The notes: generated by a model not told the origin, from the sequence alone. A DNA stretch of 20,718 bases from CALBPI01 sp038533155 (GCA_038533155.1 JBCAZH010000054.1:1-20718), one strand, 5' to 3'. Shown: positions 6,287 to 14,299, counted from the stretch's first letter. Numbers and translations: made by a program.

Positions 6287-7183
6287 TTGGACGCCGTTTT
6301 GGCTGAACCTACCCCCACCGAACCCACGAACGAGAGCTTGCTCGAGCAGCCGGCAACGCAAGCGGAGATGCCATTTGCGCTTGTTGAGGGTGAGCCGGTT
6401 ACCGAGCTCCCGCAGGATTTATATATCCCGCCACACGCGTTGAAAGTCTTCTTGGAAGCTTTCGAAGGTCCGTTGGATCTGTTGCTGTACCTTATCCGTC
6501 GGCAGAACCTCGACATCCTCGATATCCCGATCGCGGATATTACGGAACAATATGTTCAGTACATCGAGGTCATGCAGGAGTTGCAATTGGAGCTAGCGGG
6601 GGAGTACCTGCTGATGGCCGCAATGCTTGCTGAGATCAAGTCGAGAATGTTGTTACCTCGTCCGGTCAATGAAGACTCTGATGAGGAGGATCCGCGCGCG
6701 GAACTTGTTCGGCGTTTGCAAGAGTACGAGCGCTTTAAAAAAGCAGCAGAGGATTTGGATACTCTGCCAAGGGAAGAGCGCGACACAACCGTGGTACACG
6801 CAAGTCTGCCGAAACGTCGCGTCGTGACAAGATTGCCAGACGTCACGATGCGTGAGCTGCTTGTTGCGTTCAAAGAGGTTATGGCGCGTGCCGAGATGTT
6901 CTCGAATCTGCATTTGCAGAGAGAGCCCTTGTCCGTGCGACAACGTATGTCCGAAATTTTGTCCCGAGCGGGGGGCGAGAGCTTTGCTGAGTTCGGATCG
7001 CTGTTTGATCCAGAAGAAGGACGAATGGGCGCAACAGTGACTTTCATCGCGATCTTGGAGCTTTTGAAGGAGCAGCTCCTCGAGGTCGTGCAAAGTGCGA
7101 ATTTTGCGCCGATCCATGTGCGAGCCGTTCAGTCGTCGGAGACTGATGAGAAGCTCGCGAGTATTGAATTGGAGGAGGACTAG
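6287..7183 (+). CDS. scpA: Segregation and condensation protein A
   Basis: ScpA is the kleisin subunit that links SMC heads and binds a ScpB dimer in the bacterial condensin. The diagnostic block DLYIPPHALKVFLEAFEG-PLDLLLYLIRRQNLDILDIPI begins near residue 45, followed by EQYVQYIEVM, LAGEYLLMAAMLAEIKSRMLLPRP and the C-terminal winged-helix region with VTFIAILELLKEQ. At 298 residues it is within the family's size. The start is uncertain: TTG at 6287 is the longest option, a second TTG lies at 6299, and an ATG at 6368 would begin MPFALVEGEPV, which related proteins carry internally, so an upstream start is favoured. No Shine-Dalgarno sequence is clear. TACAAT at 6264-6269 could serve as its own -10, giving an ~11-base leader. 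The stop TAG abuts the scpB GTG. Confidence 0.93.
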   Translation: MDAVLAEPTPTEPTNESLLEQPATQAEMPFALVEGEPVTELPQDLYIPPHALKVFLEAFEGPLDLLLYLIRRQNLDILDIPIADITEQYVQYIEVMQELQLELAGEYLLMAAMLAEIKSRMLLPRPVNEDSDEEDPRAELVRRLQEYERFKKAAEDLDTLPREERDTTVVHASLPKRRVVTRLPDVTMRELLVAFKEVMARAEMFSNLHLQREPLSVRQRMSEILSRAGGESFAEFGSLFDPEEGRMGATVTFIAILELLKEQLLEVVQSANFAPIHVRAVQSSETDEKLASIELEED

Positions 7184-7918
7184 GTGTCCGCTACCGAATC
7201 TGAAATCGCCGCAGCAACCGACGATGCGACGAACGAACACGAAGTGGAATCGCTCGGTGTTTTTCTTGAGGCCGCCCTGTTGGCCTCGGACGCTCCGCTG
7301 AGTTTGGATCAGCTACAGAAGATCGCACAAGCTCGCGCAAGTACGCCGAAGGTGGGCAAGCCCCTGCTGAGGCAGGCCTTGGAGCAACTCTCCGAACGCT
7401 ATGCAGACAGAGGATTAGAGCTCGTAGAAGTGGGCTCAGGATACCGGGTCCAACTCCGTCCCGAAATGATGACAGAGCTCACCGGGTTATTTGAAGAGCG
7501 CCCACCGCGGTACTCGAGAGCGTTTTTCGAGACTTTGGCGTTGATCGCGTATAGACAACCGATCACTCGCGGGGAGATTGAGGACATTCGCGGTGTCGCT
7601 GTCAGCACAAACATCATCCGTAGCATGATGGAGCGTGAGTGGATTCGTGTGGTGGGGCATCGTGACGTGCCCGGTAAGCCGGCAATGTTTGGAACCACCA
7701 AAGCATTTCTCGATTACTTTAATTTGAAGACCCTGGATGAACTGCCGTCGCTGGCAGAGCTTACCGACATCGAGAGTTTGAAAATCCAACTGGATTTGCC
7801 CTCTGTCGAGGATGGCAGCAGCAATCCACCGGCAATCGCTCAAATCAGCGATTCGGAAGCGGCGGACGCCGCTGAAGACGTCGATGAACAAGACACTGAA
7901 GCCGAAGAAGAAACCTGA
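7184..7918 (+). CDS. scpB: Segregation and condensation protein B
   Basis: ScpB forms a winged-helix dimer that binds the ScpA kleisin in the SMC-ScpAB condensin. This 244-residue copy shows ALLASDAPLSLDQL near residue 31, the first winged helix, GYRVQLRP, then the hallmark RYSRAFFETLALIAYRQPITRGEIEDIRGV at about 109-138 and the second winged helix ending GKPAMFGTTKAFLDYFNL. The last ~50 residues are a highly acidic, low-complexity tail, common in proteobacterial ScpB. Start codon GTG lies directly after the scpA stop, with a strong GGAGGAGG at 7171-7178 inside the scpA end. Its 3' end overlaps rluB by 35 bases. The SMC partner is not in this window. Confidence 0.94.
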   Translation: MSATESEIAAATDDATNEHEVESLGVFLEAALLASDAPLSLDQLQKIAQARASTPKVGKPLLRQALEQLSERYADRGLELVEVGSGYRVQLRPEMMTELTGLFEERPPRYSRAFFETLALIAYRQPITRGEIEDIRGVAVSTNIIRSMMEREWIRVVGHRDVPGKPAMFGTTKAFLDYFNLKTLDELPSLAELTDIESLKIQLDLPSVEDGSSNPPAIAQISDSEAADAAEDVDEQDTEAEEET

Positions 7919-8702
7919 ACGGGCGCAAAAGGTTCTCGCCGCTGCAGGGCACGGATCACGGCGGGAGATCGAGCGTTTCATAGCCGCCGGTGAGCTTCTC
8001 ATCAACGGCGAGGTTGCGGAGCTTGGTGCGACGTTGGTTGGCGATGAAAGTCTGACGTACCGTGGCAAACCGATCAGTATCAAGGGCGCTCAGCAAGCAC
8101 GTCACAAACACTTGCTCTATCACAAGCCAGCCGGCGAAGTGTGCACGCGCAGCGACCCAGAGGGTCGAAAGCGGATCTTTGATAGTTTGCCGAAGGTGGG
8201 TCACCAACGTTGGATCGCGGTCGGTCGACTCGATATCTCCACCACGGGATTGTTGCTACTCACCACTGACGGTGAATTGGCAAATCGATTGATGCACCCC
8301 AGCTATGAGATTCAACGCAGCTACGCTGTTCGGGTGTTGGGACAGCCCGACGAAGCACAGCTCAACCAATTGAGGGTTGGGGTTGATCTTGATGATGGGC
8401 CTGCACGTTTTGACGTGCTAGAGCCCAGTGGCGGTGCAGGTGCCAACACCTGGTTCAATGTGGCGCTACACGAAGGACGGAATCGCGAGGTTCGTAGAAT
8501 GTGGGAGGCCGTTGGGCTCAAGGTCAGTCGATTAGTTCGCACCGGTTATGGTGTCGCGCACTTGCCCCCGAAACTCAAACGGGGTCAGTTTATGGACATT
8601 CCGTATCCGATCCTTAAGAAGCTTTATCTGTCCGTCGAGTTGAAGCCACCGGAGCCAGTGTTCGATCGAAAACACTCGGCAGGGCGACGCAGGCGACGTT
8701 AA
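7884..8702 (+). CDS. rluB: 23S rRNA pseudouridine synthase RluB
   Basis: A 272-residue RsuA-family pseudouridine synthase, expected to modify U2605 (E. coli numbering) of 23S rRNA. The N-terminal S4 RNA-binding domain is seen at about 12-60 (RAQKVLAAAGHGSRREIERFI...ELLINGEV). The catalytic domain contains VGRLDISTTGLLLLTTDG with the catalytic Asp at 117, and the closing motif NREVRRMWEAVGLKVSRLVR. The C-terminus ends in a basic RRRRR-rich tail. ATG 7884 was chosen because the S4 domain begins just after it; it lies inside the scpB end, a 35-base overlap in another frame. A longer frame to 7812 only adds scpB-shadow residues. RluB and RluF/RluE are similar, but the position after scpAB and the S4 domain favour RluB. 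It converges with the yciK-like gene 11 bases away, with no terminator visible. Confidence 0.92.
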   Translation: MNKTLKPKKKPERAQKVLAAAGHGSRREIERFIAAGELLINGEVAELGATLVGDESLTYRGKPISIKGAQQARHKHLLYHKPAGEVCTRSDPEGRKRIFDSLPKVGHQRWIAVGRLDISTTGLLLLTTDGELANRLMHPSYEIQRSYAVRVLGQPDEAQLNQLRVGVDLDDGPARFDVLEPSGGAGANTWFNVALHEGRNREVRRMWEAVGLKVSRLVRTGYGVAHLPPKLKRGQFMDIPYPILKKLYLSVELKPPEPVFDRKHSAGRRRRR

Positions 8703-8713
8703 TCGGCGAGCAG

Positions 8714-9484
8714 TTATTTCGGGTCTTTTACGTCGACGCTGAGGCCAGTGACCGTCTCGTCTTCGTTGCACAGAAAGTACAAATACGCCGGTGCGACCGT
8801 CTCAGGACCATCTAAACGATCCCTCACTTCCATCGGATAAGCCTGTGCTCGCATTGCGGTCCGTGTCGCGCCGGGGTTGATGACGTTGACGCTGACACCA
8901 TGAGGTTTCTGCTCTTCAGCTAGCGTTTGGGCTAAGCCTTCGGTAGCGAACTTGGAGACCGCATAAGCTCCCCAAAAAGCGCGGCCGCGTCGACCGACGC
9001 TGCTGGATGTGAATAACACCTCACCTCTAGCCTCGCGTAGTAGCGGGAGGAGCACTTTCGTCAGAGCAAACCCGGCGGTGACGTTGACATGCATCACTTC
9101 CTGCCAAACTTGTGCATCGTAGTGCTCAATCTCTGTCATCTCGCCGAGAACACCCGCGCAGTGCACAAGGCCGTCCAGCTTTTTGAAGTCGGTTTTGATT
9201 TGCTCCGTCAGCCGCATGTAAACACCGCCATCGGCTTTCATGAAGTCCACCGGCACCACGATCGGTCGCGGCCCGCCGGCTTCGACGATTTCGTCGTGAA
9301 CGGCGTTTAGCTTTTCCTCCGAGCGACCCAACAGGAGTACGAGCGCGCCGACCTTGGCAGCAGCCACCGACACGGCGCGTCCGATGCCATCACTCGCGCC
9401 TGTAACCAAAATCACTTTGTTTCGAAGTGCATCGTCTGCTGGACTGAAAGCCCGGAGTTCGTTAGGGCTGGGTTGCATCGTCAT
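8714..9484 (-). CDS. yciK: YciK-like short-chain dehydrogenase/reductase
   Basis: A 256-residue classical SDR. The cofactor motif VTGASDGIG is at 27-35, the active-site Tyr174 and Lys178 are in GAYAVSKFATEG, and a Ser lies at 160-162 (TSSSVGRRGRAFWGAY). The block VWQEVMHVNV, LLPLL, and INPGATRTAMRAQAYP closely follow E. coli YciK. The usual NNAG motif reads HCAG (108-111), as in a subset of the family. Substrate is unknown. The ATG at 9484 was preferred over 9478 and over 9526 because AGGA lies about ten bases ahead. It starts four bases after the stop of the preceding gene and is the last gene of the six-gene leftward operon. YciK neighbours rluB in E. coli too, although there on the same strand. 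Confidence 0.88.
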   Translation of the reverse strand: MTMQPSPNELRAFSPADDALRNKVILVTGASDGIGRAVSVAAAKVGALVLLLGRSEEKLNAVHDEIVEAGGPRPIVVPVDFMKADGGVYMRLTEQIKTDFKKLDGLVHCAGVLGEMTEIEHYDAQVWQEVMHVNVTAGFALTKVLLPLLREARGEVLFTSSSVGRRGRAFWGAYAVSKFATEGLAQTLAEEQKPHGVSVNVINPGATRTAMRAQAYPMEVRDRLDGPETVAPAYLYFLCNEDETVTGLSVDVKDPK

Positions 9485-9488
9485 TGCT

Positions 9489-10160
9489 TTATGGTCCTGG
9501 TGTCTTGCGTGCGCCGCGCCAAGCATGCCACATCAAACCCAGCGAACCGACGGATTGATGTTGCAAAAGTCGACGCAACGCAAAGTCGAGGGTGTTCGCG
9601 AGCGCACGCCAACCTGGATTGCAGTGTCCGGACGCTCCCGTCAATTGTTGTCTGATTGTCTCGACACCGGCATCCATATCGGTGCCATGCGGTGACTCGC
9701 TGAGCGACTCAACGGCCGTTAAGCCGCAGGCAAGGGCGGTCGCTGAGTGAATCGTCGAGTCGGTGTGGGTATCCGTTGTCGACAACAACAGCAGTGTGCC
9801 GAAGCGCCGGAACGCATCGATACGAAATGCAGTGGCCGTAAGCTGGGCTTCGCTGCGGTGCGTGCGTATCGCGATCAGCCACTGACGGAGCAGGGGGTAC
9901 GACTCGACGTTGACGCCACTCGCGGCCAGTAGTTTCGTGTCGGGATGGCGTGCAAGTCCTGTACTAAACCGTCGCAACTCCTCATCCCACCACGCGGACT
10001 TTGCGGGTCTAACCTCATCGCTCACATGTTCTTCACGAAGTTCGTAAATCGCGTTCATTACGGAGCTTGCCGCTTCGAGTCGCTGGCGCTCCAAGTCGGG
10101 CAGGTAAAGTTCCGCATGTGCCAAACACTGGCGAACGACAGGCGATAGCGGCAAAGCCAC
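9489..10160 (-). CDS. Squalene/phytoene-synthase-like (NDUFAF6-type) protein lacking visible catalytic aspartates
   Basis: A 223-residue protein of unknown role. The region at about 35-80 (AIYELREEHVSD...AWWDEELRRFSTGLARHPDTKLL) follows the pattern of squalene/phytoene-synthase fold proteins and the mitochondrial assembly factor NDUFAF6: an Ala-rich helix, W-x-x-x-L, then RHP. The DxxxD and second aspartate-rich motifs of real prenyl-condensing enzymes are not visible, so it is probably a non-catalytic member; this is inference. The C-terminal part is helical, with no signal peptide. Start is GTG at 10160, preceded by GGAG at eight bases; the rmuC stop ends two bases before. It lies between rmuC and the yciK-like gene in the mtaD-ubiG-mupP operon. 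It could equally be an unrelated helical protein. Confidence 0.6.
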   Translation of the reverse strand: MALPLSPVVRQCLAHAELYLPDLERQRLEAASSVMNAIYELREEHVSDEVRPAKSAWWDEELRRFSTGLARHPDTKLLAASGVNVESYPLLRQWLIAIRTHRSEAQLTATAFRIDAFRRFGTLLLLSTTDTHTDSTIHSATALACGLTAVESLSESPHGTDMDAGVETIRQQLTGASGHCNPGWRALANTLDFALRRLLQHQSVGSLGLMWHAWRGARKTPGP

Positions 10161-10162
10161 TA

Positions 10163-11479
10163 TTAATGCTCCAAGTCGCCAGGTTTGTTAGGCGTTGTAG
10201 AAGGCTGTAATTCGCGAGGCGCACTTTCGACCGGTTGAACCGGCTCCAGTGTCTTCTTTGGTTGGATCCCGAGTTCGGTAAATTTGCGGGCGCCGGGTAG
10301 TACATTGCGCTCCAGTGAGCCGACCGCTTGGTTGAATGCCTTAGTGCTGCCATCCAGTTGACGACCAACTTTCGCGAGATGCTCGCTGAACACGCCGAGT
10401 CGATCGTGCAGGTCAATCGCCAATCGACGGATTTGCTCTGCGTTTTCCGCAAGCGATAGTTGGCGCCAGCCATAGGCGACGGCCTTCAGAAGTGCGACAA
10501 AACTGGTCGGTGTCGCGAGGATGATATTTTGGCGCAACGCATCGTCAATGAGCGACGGTTGTTTTTGCACGGCGGCGGACAGGAACTGATCGCCGGGGAT
10601 AAACAAGATCACAAACTCTGGGCTTTTCTCGAATTGGGACCAGTACGATTTACGTGCGAGCTCATCGATTCGCTCGCGGACTTTTCGCGCATGCTGAGTC
10701 AGCAGTTGATCGCGCATCTCGGGTTGCTCGGCTTCGATCGCACTCAAATAGGCGTCGAGCGGAGTCTTGACGTCAACAACCAATTCTCGATCGTCCGGCA
10801 TTCGAATCACCATATCGGGGCGAATGAGTCGGCCGTCTTCGTCGCGCTGTGACGCTTGTTCGATAAAGTCGCAATGCTCTACCATCCCAGCCATCTCGAC
10901 GAGTCGTTTCAGGGTGATCTCGCCCCACTGACCACGCACCTCGGGGCGTCGCAAGGCGGTCACCAAGTTGCGCGTTTCTTGCGTGAGACCACTGGCTGCT
11001 TGTTGCATGCTGGCCAATTGTTCCGTGATGCCGCCGTAGGCTTGGTGTCGTGCCTTTTCCATCGCTTGTATCTGGGCTTCGGATCGCTTGAGCGCCTCCT
11101 GAATTGGCGCCACGAGATTTTCGACCGCTTTTTCACGAGCAGCGAGATCGCTCTTGGCTGTCTGTTCGCGTTTCCCGAGGTGCTCCTCTGCCAGCTTCAG
11201 GAACGTCTCGCTGTTGCGTTGCATGGTTTGTTGCGCCATGTCGCCAAATTCGCCCGATAGTTTTGATTGAACCAACTCGAGCATTTGCGAGCGTTCCTCT
11301 GCACTGCTCGCTTGCGCTTCGAGCTTTGCTCTGAGTTCGGTGTTGTCGAGCATCTGCTGATTGATGGAAGGGCGGGTAAACAGCCACTCGAGCAGTATTC
11401 CCACGAGCATTCCGAGCAACAGACCGGCCAAGGCGAACAACCATGGGCCTGGCAGCGTTGCGAGTTGTTCAAGACTCAT
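10163..11479 (-). CDS. rmuC: DNA recombination protein RmuC
   Basis: A 438-residue RmuC homologue. The family limits recombination at inverted repeats and is built around a nuclease-like (PD-(D/E)xK-type) core; its molecular activity is not settled. The N-terminus has one membrane segment (LFALAGLLLGMLVGILLEWLF, about 14-34), then a long coiled coil to about 170. The conserved core follows: RGQWGEITLKRLVEMAGM, then RPDMVIRMPDDRELVVDVKTPLDAY, and FVILFIPGDQFLSAA. The C-terminal tail is Pro-rich and non-conserved. Start ATG 11479 is preceded by CAGGAG at nine bases and lies in the last codons of mupP, an 11-base overlap. Its place within the ubiG-mupP operon is unusual compared with E. coli, where rmuC stands near ubiE. 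Confidence 0.93.
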   Translation of the reverse strand: MSLEQLATLPGPWLFALAGLLLGMLVGILLEWLFTRPSINQQMLDNTELRAKLEAQASSAEERSQMLELVQSKLSGEFGDMAQQTMQRNSETFLKLAEEHLGKREQTAKSDLAAREKAVENLVAPIQEALKRSEAQIQAMEKARHQAYGGITEQLASMQQAASGLTQETRNLVTALRRPEVRGQWGEITLKRLVEMAGMVEHCDFIEQASQRDEDGRLIRPDMVIRMPDDRELVVDVKTPLDAYLSAIEAEQPEMRDQLLTQHARKVRERIDELARKSYWSQFEKSPEFVILFIPGDQFLSAAVQKQPSLIDDALRQNIILATPTSFVALLKAVAYGWRQLSLAENAEQIRRLAIDLHDRLGVFSEHLAKVGRQLDGSTKAFNQAVGSLERNVLPGARKFTELGIQPKKTLEPVQPVESAPRELQPSTTPNKPGDLEH

Positions 11480-12143
11480 ACTGCGGTGCTCCTGTTTTCT
11501 CGGCGATCAGGTTGGCGAGTGCCGCAGGCGTTGAACAAACGGCGTCTGCGTTCCAAGCATCCGGCGTATCGCCAACCAGGTTGTAGCCGTAGCCGACTGC
11601 TATCGCATACATGCCGGCAGCTTGCGCAGCTTGCACGTCTCGCAGGTGATCGCCTGCGTATAGAAATTGGGTTGGTTCGGCGCCCAGCTGCTCTGCCGCG
11701 AAGAGAAGAGGCGCCGGATCGGGCTTGCGAACCGGCAACGTATCGCCCGCAACGACGCAACCGATTTTGTCGGTTAAGTTCAGCGCGTCGAGCAGCAAAT
11801 GGGTGAGGTACTCTGGTTTGTTCGTCACGATTCCCCATGTGGCCGGTTGAGCGTCGAGCACCACCGCAAGTCCGGGAAACACGCTGGAATGCTCTGCAAT
11901 GTGGTTTGCGTAGTATTCGAGAAACCAGGCATGCGCGTGTTGTTGCTGGGCTAGTGAGTGTTCTGCAAAAGCACTTTGGATCATCCCGAGGCCACCGTTG
12001 GCCACCTGTCGACGTGCTGCATCAGAGTCGAGCCTCGGCACGCCGAACATATCGCATGTCGCATGCAATGCACCCACGAGGTCCGGTGCGGTATCCACAA
12101 GCGTACCGTCGAGATCGAGCAAAACACGAGTCGCGCGCTGCAA
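11469..12143 (-). CDS. mupP: HAD phosphatase, MupP type (N-acetylmuramate 6-phosphate phosphatase)
   Basis: A 224-residue HAD-family phosphatase. Motif I is DLDGTLVDTAPD (nucleophile Asp10, Asp12), motif II WGIVTNKP (about 103-110), Lys140 in RKPDPAPLL, and motif IV AGDHLRDV (Asp165, Asp169). The C-terminal stretch AIAVGYGYNLVGDTPDAWNAD matches Pseudomonas MupP (the GYxxPEDNPRAWGAD pattern) better than E. coli Gph, and the ubiG neighbour matches the Pseudomonas order. MupP dephosphorylates MurNAc-6P in the AmgK-MurU peptidoglycan recycling route. Phosphoglycolate phosphatase is the main alternative. The start is TTG, one base after the ubiG stop; no better ATG precedes the conserved motif I, and its ribosome binding site is weak. 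It overlaps rmuC by 11 bases. Confidence 0.85.
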   Translation of the reverse strand: MQRATRVLLDLDGTLVDTAPDLVGALHATCDMFGVPRLDSDAARRQVANGGLGMIQSAFAEHSLAQQQHAHAWFLEYYANHIAEHSSVFPGLAVVLDAQPATWGIVTNKPEYLTHLLLDALNLTDKIGCVVAGDTLPVRKPDPAPLLFAAEQLGAEPTQFLYAGDHLRDVQAAQAAGMYAIAVGYGYNLVGDTPDAWNADAVCSTPAALANLIAEKTGAPQYES

Positions 12144-12144
12144 G

Positions 12145-12846
12145 CTAAGTCACCAGCTTCTTGTAATGCGCGAAATAGTTCACATCGATGTCTTTGCCGA
12201 GGCTAAACCGATCGGAAAGCGGGTCATAGGACAGTCCAACCAAAGACTGCAGTGTCAGTCCATTCTGTCGTGCGGCGCTGTCGAGTTCGGCGGGCTTGAT
12301 GAATTTCGCGAACTCGTGGGTGCCTTTGGGTACCCAGTTGAGGATGTACTCAGCACCAACGATCGCCAGTGCGAACGCTTTGGCTGTTCGGTTAATCGTA
12401 GAGAAGAATACATCGCCGCCCGGCTTGGTCATCGTCGCGACCGCCGCAACGACATGTTCGGGCGCCGGCACATGTTCAAGCATTTCCATGCAAGTGACGA
12501 CGTCATAGTACGCGGGCTTGGCCGCGGCCAGCGACTCTGCGGTCGTCTCTTGGTAGTCGATATCAAGCTCACTCTCGTGCATGTGAAGCTTGGCGACTTG
12601 GATAGCCTTCTTCGACATGTCGACGCCGGTTACGACCGCACCGTTTCGCGCCATTGCCTCGCTGAGAAGCCCGCCGCCGCAACCGATATCAGCCGCAGCT
12701 GCGTCACGCAGCGAACAGCGATCCATGACGTACTCAAGGCGGATCGGATTGATGCGGTGAAGCGCACCGAACTCACCGTCCGGGTCCCACCAGCGACTGG
12801 CGACTGCGTCGAAGCGCGCCAATTCAGAACTATCTACGTTTTCCAT
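12145..12846 (-). CDS. ubiG: Ubiquinone biosynthesis O-methyltransferase UbiG
   Basis: A 233-residue SAM-dependent class I methyltransferase that carries out both O-methylation steps of ubiquinone synthesis. The opening ELARFDAVASRWWDPDGEFGALHRINPIRLEYV is diagnostic of UbiG. Motif I is DIGCGGGLLSEAMA (53-66), then VTGVDMS; the post-motif CMEMLEHVP, and the C-terminal THEFAKFIKPAEL segment are family-specific. ATG 12846 was chosen because the homology starts at MENVDSSEL; an in-frame ATG at 12888 inside the upstream gene would add 14 non-conserved residues. The spacing to the preceding amidohydrolase stop is 17 bases. Membrane association of UbiG is known from the family. It is in the same order (amidohydrolase, ubiG, mupP) as in Pseudomonas. 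Confidence 0.95.
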   Translation of the reverse strand: MENVDSSELARFDAVASRWWDPDGEFGALHRINPIRLEYVMDRCSLRDAAAADIGCGGGLLSEAMARNGAVVTGVDMSKKAIQVAKLHMHESELDIDYQETTAESLAAAKPAYYDVVTCMEMLEHVPAPEHVVAAVATMTKPGGDVFFSTINRTAKAFALAIVGAEYILNWVPKGTHEFAKFIKPAELDSAARQNGLTLQSLVGLSYDPLSDRFSLGKDIDVNYFAHYKKLVT

Positions 12847-12863
12847 TTCAATTCTTCGAGTGT

Positions 12864-14177
12864 TTAGCGAGCGAGTTTGTTGGCCCACTCGGCTGTGCGG
12901 GCGTGGATTCGCTCGGCATCCAGAGTCGTGAATTGCCGATTATCAAGGACGGGTACACCTGCTACCCACGTGTCGGTCACGTCGGTTCGGTTAGCAGCAT
13001 AGATCATCGTCGCGACAGGATCATGTACCGGCATGCAATGTGGTCGGTCCAAGTTAACGCAAGCGACGTCCGCCCATTTACCCACCACCAATGAGCCTGT
13101 CTGATCGTCAATGCCAAGTGCTTTGGCACCATTAATTGTCGCCATCTCTAACAGTGTTGCCGCGGGGAGTACCGTTGCGTCGTTCTCGCGGCCCTTAGCG
13201 ACAAGGCCAGCCAGTCGGGTTTCCGCAATCATGTCGAGCGCATTGTTGGACGCCGCACCGTCGGTGCCTATCGCGACATTGATGCCGCGGCGTAGCATTT
13301 CGGCGACCGGGGCGAATCCGCTCGCGAGCTTCAAGTTGCTGCTTGGGCAATGAACAATCTTGGCGTGATGGCTGGCGAACAGTTCCAAGTCCTCGGAGGA
13401 CGCGGCCACCATGTGTGCCGCGAGTAAATTGCTATTGACGATCCCGAGCGCATCGAGGTAGTCAACAGGACGTTTGTTGTGCATCGACAACCCCTGGTCG
13501 ACCTCATGCTGCGTTTCCTGCAAATGAATATGGATCGGCATATCCAACTGGTCGGCCAAAGTCCGAATCCGGGTGAGTGCATCTGCACTTACGGTATAGG
13601 TCGAATGTGGTGCTATCTGGGTTGTGATCAGCGGATTGGATATCACGCTGTCCCTCACTGCCTGACCTTTGGCGATGTACTCGTCAGGTGTGGCTGCCCA
13701 CGCGGTTGGAAAATCGATGACCGGCAAGCCGAGTGATGCCCGCATGCGCGCGGCACTGGCGACCTCGGCTGCGACATCGGGGAAAAAGTACATATCGTTA
13801 AAGCAAGTCACGCCACCGCGAGCCATCTCGAGCATCGCTAGACGGTTGCCGTCCCGAACCATCTCTGGACCGACATATTCGGCTTCGACTGGCCATACCC
13901 CTTCTTGCAGCCAACGTTCCAGGGGCATGTCCTCGGCTATACCCCGAAGCAGCGACATAGCGGCATGCGTGTGCGCATTGACGAACCCGGGCACCATGAG
14001 ATGGCCAGGGCGATCAACGCGTCGCGCAGGGTCCCACGTTTTCGAAAGTTCGGCGGTGGCGCCTATTGCTGCAATTCGTCCTGAAAGGATTGCAATAGCA
14101 CCATCGGGAATGAGTTTTGAGCCGGGTTCGACCGGAGCGATCCAGTCGGCGGTTAGCAGTGTGTCACAGGGTTGCAT
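12864..14177 (-). CDS. mtaD: TRZ/ATZ-type amidohydrolase, probable 5'-methylthioadenosine/S-adenosylhomocysteine deaminase
   Basis: A 437-residue metal-dependent amidohydrolase of the MtaD/SahH-deaminase group. The metal ligands are in NAHTHAAM (His69, His71), HIHLQET (His218, Glu221), His191 in IAPHSTYTV and Asp306 in GTDGAASNN. CPSSNLKLASG and the end GKWADVACVNL are family signatures. It should deaminate 5'-methylthioadenosine and S-adenosylhomocysteine, the by-products of methyl transfer, which fits its position before the SAM-dependent methyltransferase UbiG. Other substrates such as guanine or chlorotriazines are possible in the superfamily but less likely. It is the first gene of the operon. 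The ATG at 14177 has no Shine-Dalgarno sequence but a perfect TATAAT six bases ahead, suggesting a leaderless transcript. Its start region faces gyrA. Confidence 0.88.
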   Translation of the reverse strand: MQPCDTLLTADWIAPVEPGSKLIPDGAIAILSGRIAAIGATAELSKTWDPARRVDRPGHLMVPGFVNAHTHAAMSLLRGIAEDMPLERWLQEGVWPVEAEYVGPEMVRDGNRLAMLEMARGGVTCFNDMYFFPDVAAEVASAARMRASLGLPVIDFPTAWAATPDEYIAKGQAVRDSVISNPLITTQIAPHSTYTVSADALTRIRTLADQLDMPIHIHLQETQHEVDQGLSMHNKRPVDYLDALGIVNSNLLAAHMVAASSEDLELFASHHAKIVHCPSSNLKLASGFAPVAEMLRRGINVAIGTDGAASNNALDMIAETRLAGLVAKGRENDATVLPAATLLEMATINGAKALGIDDQTGSLVVGKWADVACVNLDRPHCMPVHDPVATMIYAANRTDVTDTWVAGVPVLDNRQFTTLDAERIHARTAEWANKLAR

Positions 14178-14189
14178 CGCGCCATTATA
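14177..14189 (-). promoter_or_regulatory. Consensus -10 element for a leaderless mtaD-operon transcript
   Basis: Read on the - strand, a perfect TATAAT (14189-14184) is followed by six bases and the ATG (14177), so transcription is predicted to begin on the start codon itself. There is no Shine-Dalgarno sequence in those bases. The -35 position (CTCCAA at 17 bases) matches poorly. Confidence 0.5.
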
Positions 14190-14248
14190 GCGGTGTCAGG
14201 GATCGCTTGGAGTAGGTCAGCATGACTGCCAAATTGGAGCCCATATTG

Positions 14249-14299
14249 TGCTAAAATAATGCCTACCAAAAAGACTGAAATTAGCGGCGTGAAACGCCG
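14249..14299 (+). promoter_or_regulatory. Possible extended -10 and stem-loop in the gyrA leader
   Basis: TG-C-TAAAAT (14249-14257) resembles an extended -10, without a good -35. It would give a leader of about 144 bases before gyrA. Inside lies CGGCGT-GAA-ACGCCG (14285-14299), a six-pair stem with a three-base loop, and a short frame ATGCCTACCAAAAAG... from 14259 to a TGA near 14318. No T-run follows the stem. The gyrA ATG itself has no recognisable ribosome binding site. Confidence 0.35.

Noticed and set aside
8700..8716. Bidirectional terminator between convergent rluB and yciK-like genes
   Set aside because: Only 11 bases separate the stops and no stem with a T-run can be drawn there.
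11998..12867. 289-residue + strand frame opposite ubiG
   Set aside because: Antisense to an unmistakable UbiG and the end of mupP; no recognisable domain.
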